Shown in pieces: positions 14,094 to 15,263 of a DNA stretch of 15,263 nt. Position 1 is the stretch's first letter; the number at the start of each line of letters is the position of its first letter. The DNA lies in the NCBI GenBank assembly GCA_011773795.1, contig WVWW01000291.1, positions 4,409 to 19,671 on the forward strand. Direction: 5' to 3'. The position numbers were made by a program, and so were the translations under genes. The notes below the pieces were generated by a model. That model searched no databases and had not been told where the DNA came from. It worked only from the letters and a program-made list of their open reading frames with translations. The DNA is from Acidobacteriota bacterium. GTDB lineage: Bacteria; Acidobacteriota; Polarisedimenticolia; Polarisedimenticolales; Polarisedimenticolaceae.

Positions 14094-15263
14094 TCAGTCG
14101 ACTCCTTCGAGGACGTGTTCTCCCGCGAGACTCGCACGGCGCCGGGGGAACAATCCGGCGATGATGGCGCCGAAATCCTCCACCGCCGAGTACCAGACCG
14201 GCAAGCCGACCAGCGTGAAGATCGTGGACGAGGCGAGCCCGCAGATCATCGCGACGGCGAGCGACTGGATGTACACCCCCGCCACGGTAAAGCTGGAGAT
14301 CGCCAGCGGGATCAGACCGACAATGGTCGTGATCACGGTCATCAATACCGGTCGCAGGCGGTCCCCGCAGCCCTCGACGACCGCGGTCGAGCGGTCGACA
14401 CCCTTGCGGCGCAGCTGGTTGACGTGGTCAACCATCACGATCCCGTTGTTGACGACCACACCGATCAGGATGATGACTCCGATGAAGGCCAGTATCTCGA
14501 AGACGAAACCGAAGGCCCACAGGCCCCAGAACGCTCCGACCAACGCCAGCGGCAGCGTGATCAGGATCGCGAACGGTTGGGTCACGGACTCGAACAGCGC
14601 CATCATCAGGAGCACGACGACGATCATCGAGACACCGACGCCGAACAGCATCACACCCAGCGCGTCGTCTTGCTCGTGGTCGCGCTGGCCCCAGTCCCAT
14701 CGATAGCCGTCCGGGAATCTCACCTGAGCCATCTCCGCCGCGACGAGCTCGCGCATCTCGGCCGTCGTCGTGGCCTCGTCGTCGAATTGCACCGTGACGC
14801 GCTGGGTCGTGCGGCGTTGCTCGCGGCCGATGTGGTTCGGCGTACGGGCGCGCTCGACATCGGCGACGGTCAGCAACGCGACCGTGCGGCCATCCCGCGT
14901 CGGGATCGGGAGGTCCACGAGGGCCGCAACCCCCGGCTTGACCGTCTCGTGCAAGCCGACGAGCATCTCGATCTCACCATTCGGACCGGGGAAGCGGCGC
15001 AGGTTCTGACCGCGAAAGGTAAAGCCGATCGCCCGGGCGATCTCCTCAGGCGTCAGGCCGGACACCCGCGCGCGTTCGGGCTCGATGTGCACGCGGAGCT
15101 CTTCCCGTCCGGTGATCGTGGGCCCGTACACCTCGGTAACGTGGTCGAGCGGGAACAAGCGCTGCTCGACGCCGAGCGCGAGCTCTTCGAGGTACTCGGG
15201 GTCCTCGCCGTGGACCGAGACGGAGACGAACCCACCCGAACGGGGGCCGCGATGGTGCCCCCG
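14094..15263 (-). CDS. RND (AcrB/MdtB-type) efflux transporter, C-terminal half, runs off right edge
   Basis: C-terminal ~390 residues of a resistance-nodulation-division inner-membrane transporter that pumps substrates out using proton flow. Visible are the second periplasmic porter region ('REELRVHIEPERARVSGLTPEEIARAIG', in parts), and then the C-terminal membrane domain with the family stretch 'GVVVNNGIVMVDHVNQLR' and 'RLRPVLMTVITTIVGLIPLA'. The open frame continues without a stop to base 15263, so the start, the N-terminal half with the proton-relay aspartates and any membrane-fusion partner lie outside. The acidic/basic end ('EHVLEGVD') after the last helix is short. Substrate (drug versus metal) cannot be judged from this half. 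Confidence 0.92.
   Translation of the reverse strand, partial: RGHHRGPRSGGFVSVSVHGEDPEYLEELALGVEQRLFPLDHVTEVYGPTITGREELRVHIEPERARVSGLTPEEIARAIGFTFRGQNLRRFPGPNGEIEMLVGLHETVKPGVAALVDLPIPTRDGRTVALLTVADVERARTPNHIGREQRRTTQRVTVQFDDEATTTAEMRELVAAEMAQVRFPDGYRWDWGQRDHEQDDALGVMLFGVGVSMIVVVLLMMALFESVTQPFAILITLPLALVGAFWGLWAFGFVFEILAFIGVIILIGVVVNNGIVMVDHVNQLRRKGVDRSTAVVEGCGDRLRPVLMTVITTIVGLIPLAISSFTVAGVYIQSLAVAMICGLASSTIFTLVGLPVWYSAVEDFGAIIAGLFPRRRASLAGEHVLEGVD

Noticed and set aside
14094..15263. RND fragment as a specific multidrug (AcrB) or metal (CusA) pump
   Set aside because: Only the C-terminal half is present and the residues that define substrate class lie outside the window.

Overview
The window is a densely coded, high-GC (about two-thirds G+C by eye) stretch of a Gram-negative bacterial chromosome. 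The Gram-negative call rests on an RND-type inner-membrane pump fragment and ordinary housekeeping genes. An MglA-type small GTPase, a cyclic-nucleotide/FHA fusion and secreted HEAT-type proteins fit Acidobacteriota, Myxococcota or another deltaproteobacterium-like or candidate phylum, but the sequence alone does not allow firm placement. No insertion sequence, phage gene, CRISPR array, tRNA or rRNA was seen.

Layout, read in transcription order. From about 10.46 kb leftwards on the minus strand run: der (ribosome-assembly GTPase), a YihY-family membrane protein, an MglA-like GTPase with a very long acidic tail, a secreted HEAT-repeat protein, a cNMP-binding/FHA fusion, a small secreted protein of unknown function (apparently started from CTG), scpA, scpB, an RsuA/RluB-family 23S/16S pseudouridine synthase, and rpsA (ribosomal protein S1). 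rpsA runs off the left edge and is interrupted by a 1-nt frameshift. A HU/IHF-family DNA-binding protein and a site-2-type (M50) membrane metalloprotease are divergent from der, on the plus strand. They converge with comEC (minus strand), which lies downstream of the C-terminal half of an RND efflux transporter that runs off the right edge.

Functionally, scpA-scpB-pseudouridine synthase is the classical chromosome-condensation/ribosome-modification operon, followed by rpsA with its own promoter and structured leader. The less ordinary part is the block at about 4.3-8.2 kb: MglA-like GTPase, secreted HEAT protein, cNMP-FHA protein and secreted small protein. It sits between der/yihY and scpAB and looks like a signalling or cell-polarity module combining GTP switching, cyclic nucleotide sensing and phosphothreonine recognition. 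No MglB/Roadblock partner, kinase or cyclase is present in the window.

Candidate regulatory sites were found upstream of rpsA, the HEAT gene, the mglA-like gene (with an 8-bp inverted repeat bracketing the promoter) and the HU/IHF gene (with a perfect 6-bp hairpin at the presumed transcription start). There is no stretch above 300 bases without a gene; the largest gaps (about 160, 120, 110 and 95 bases) hold these regulatory sites.
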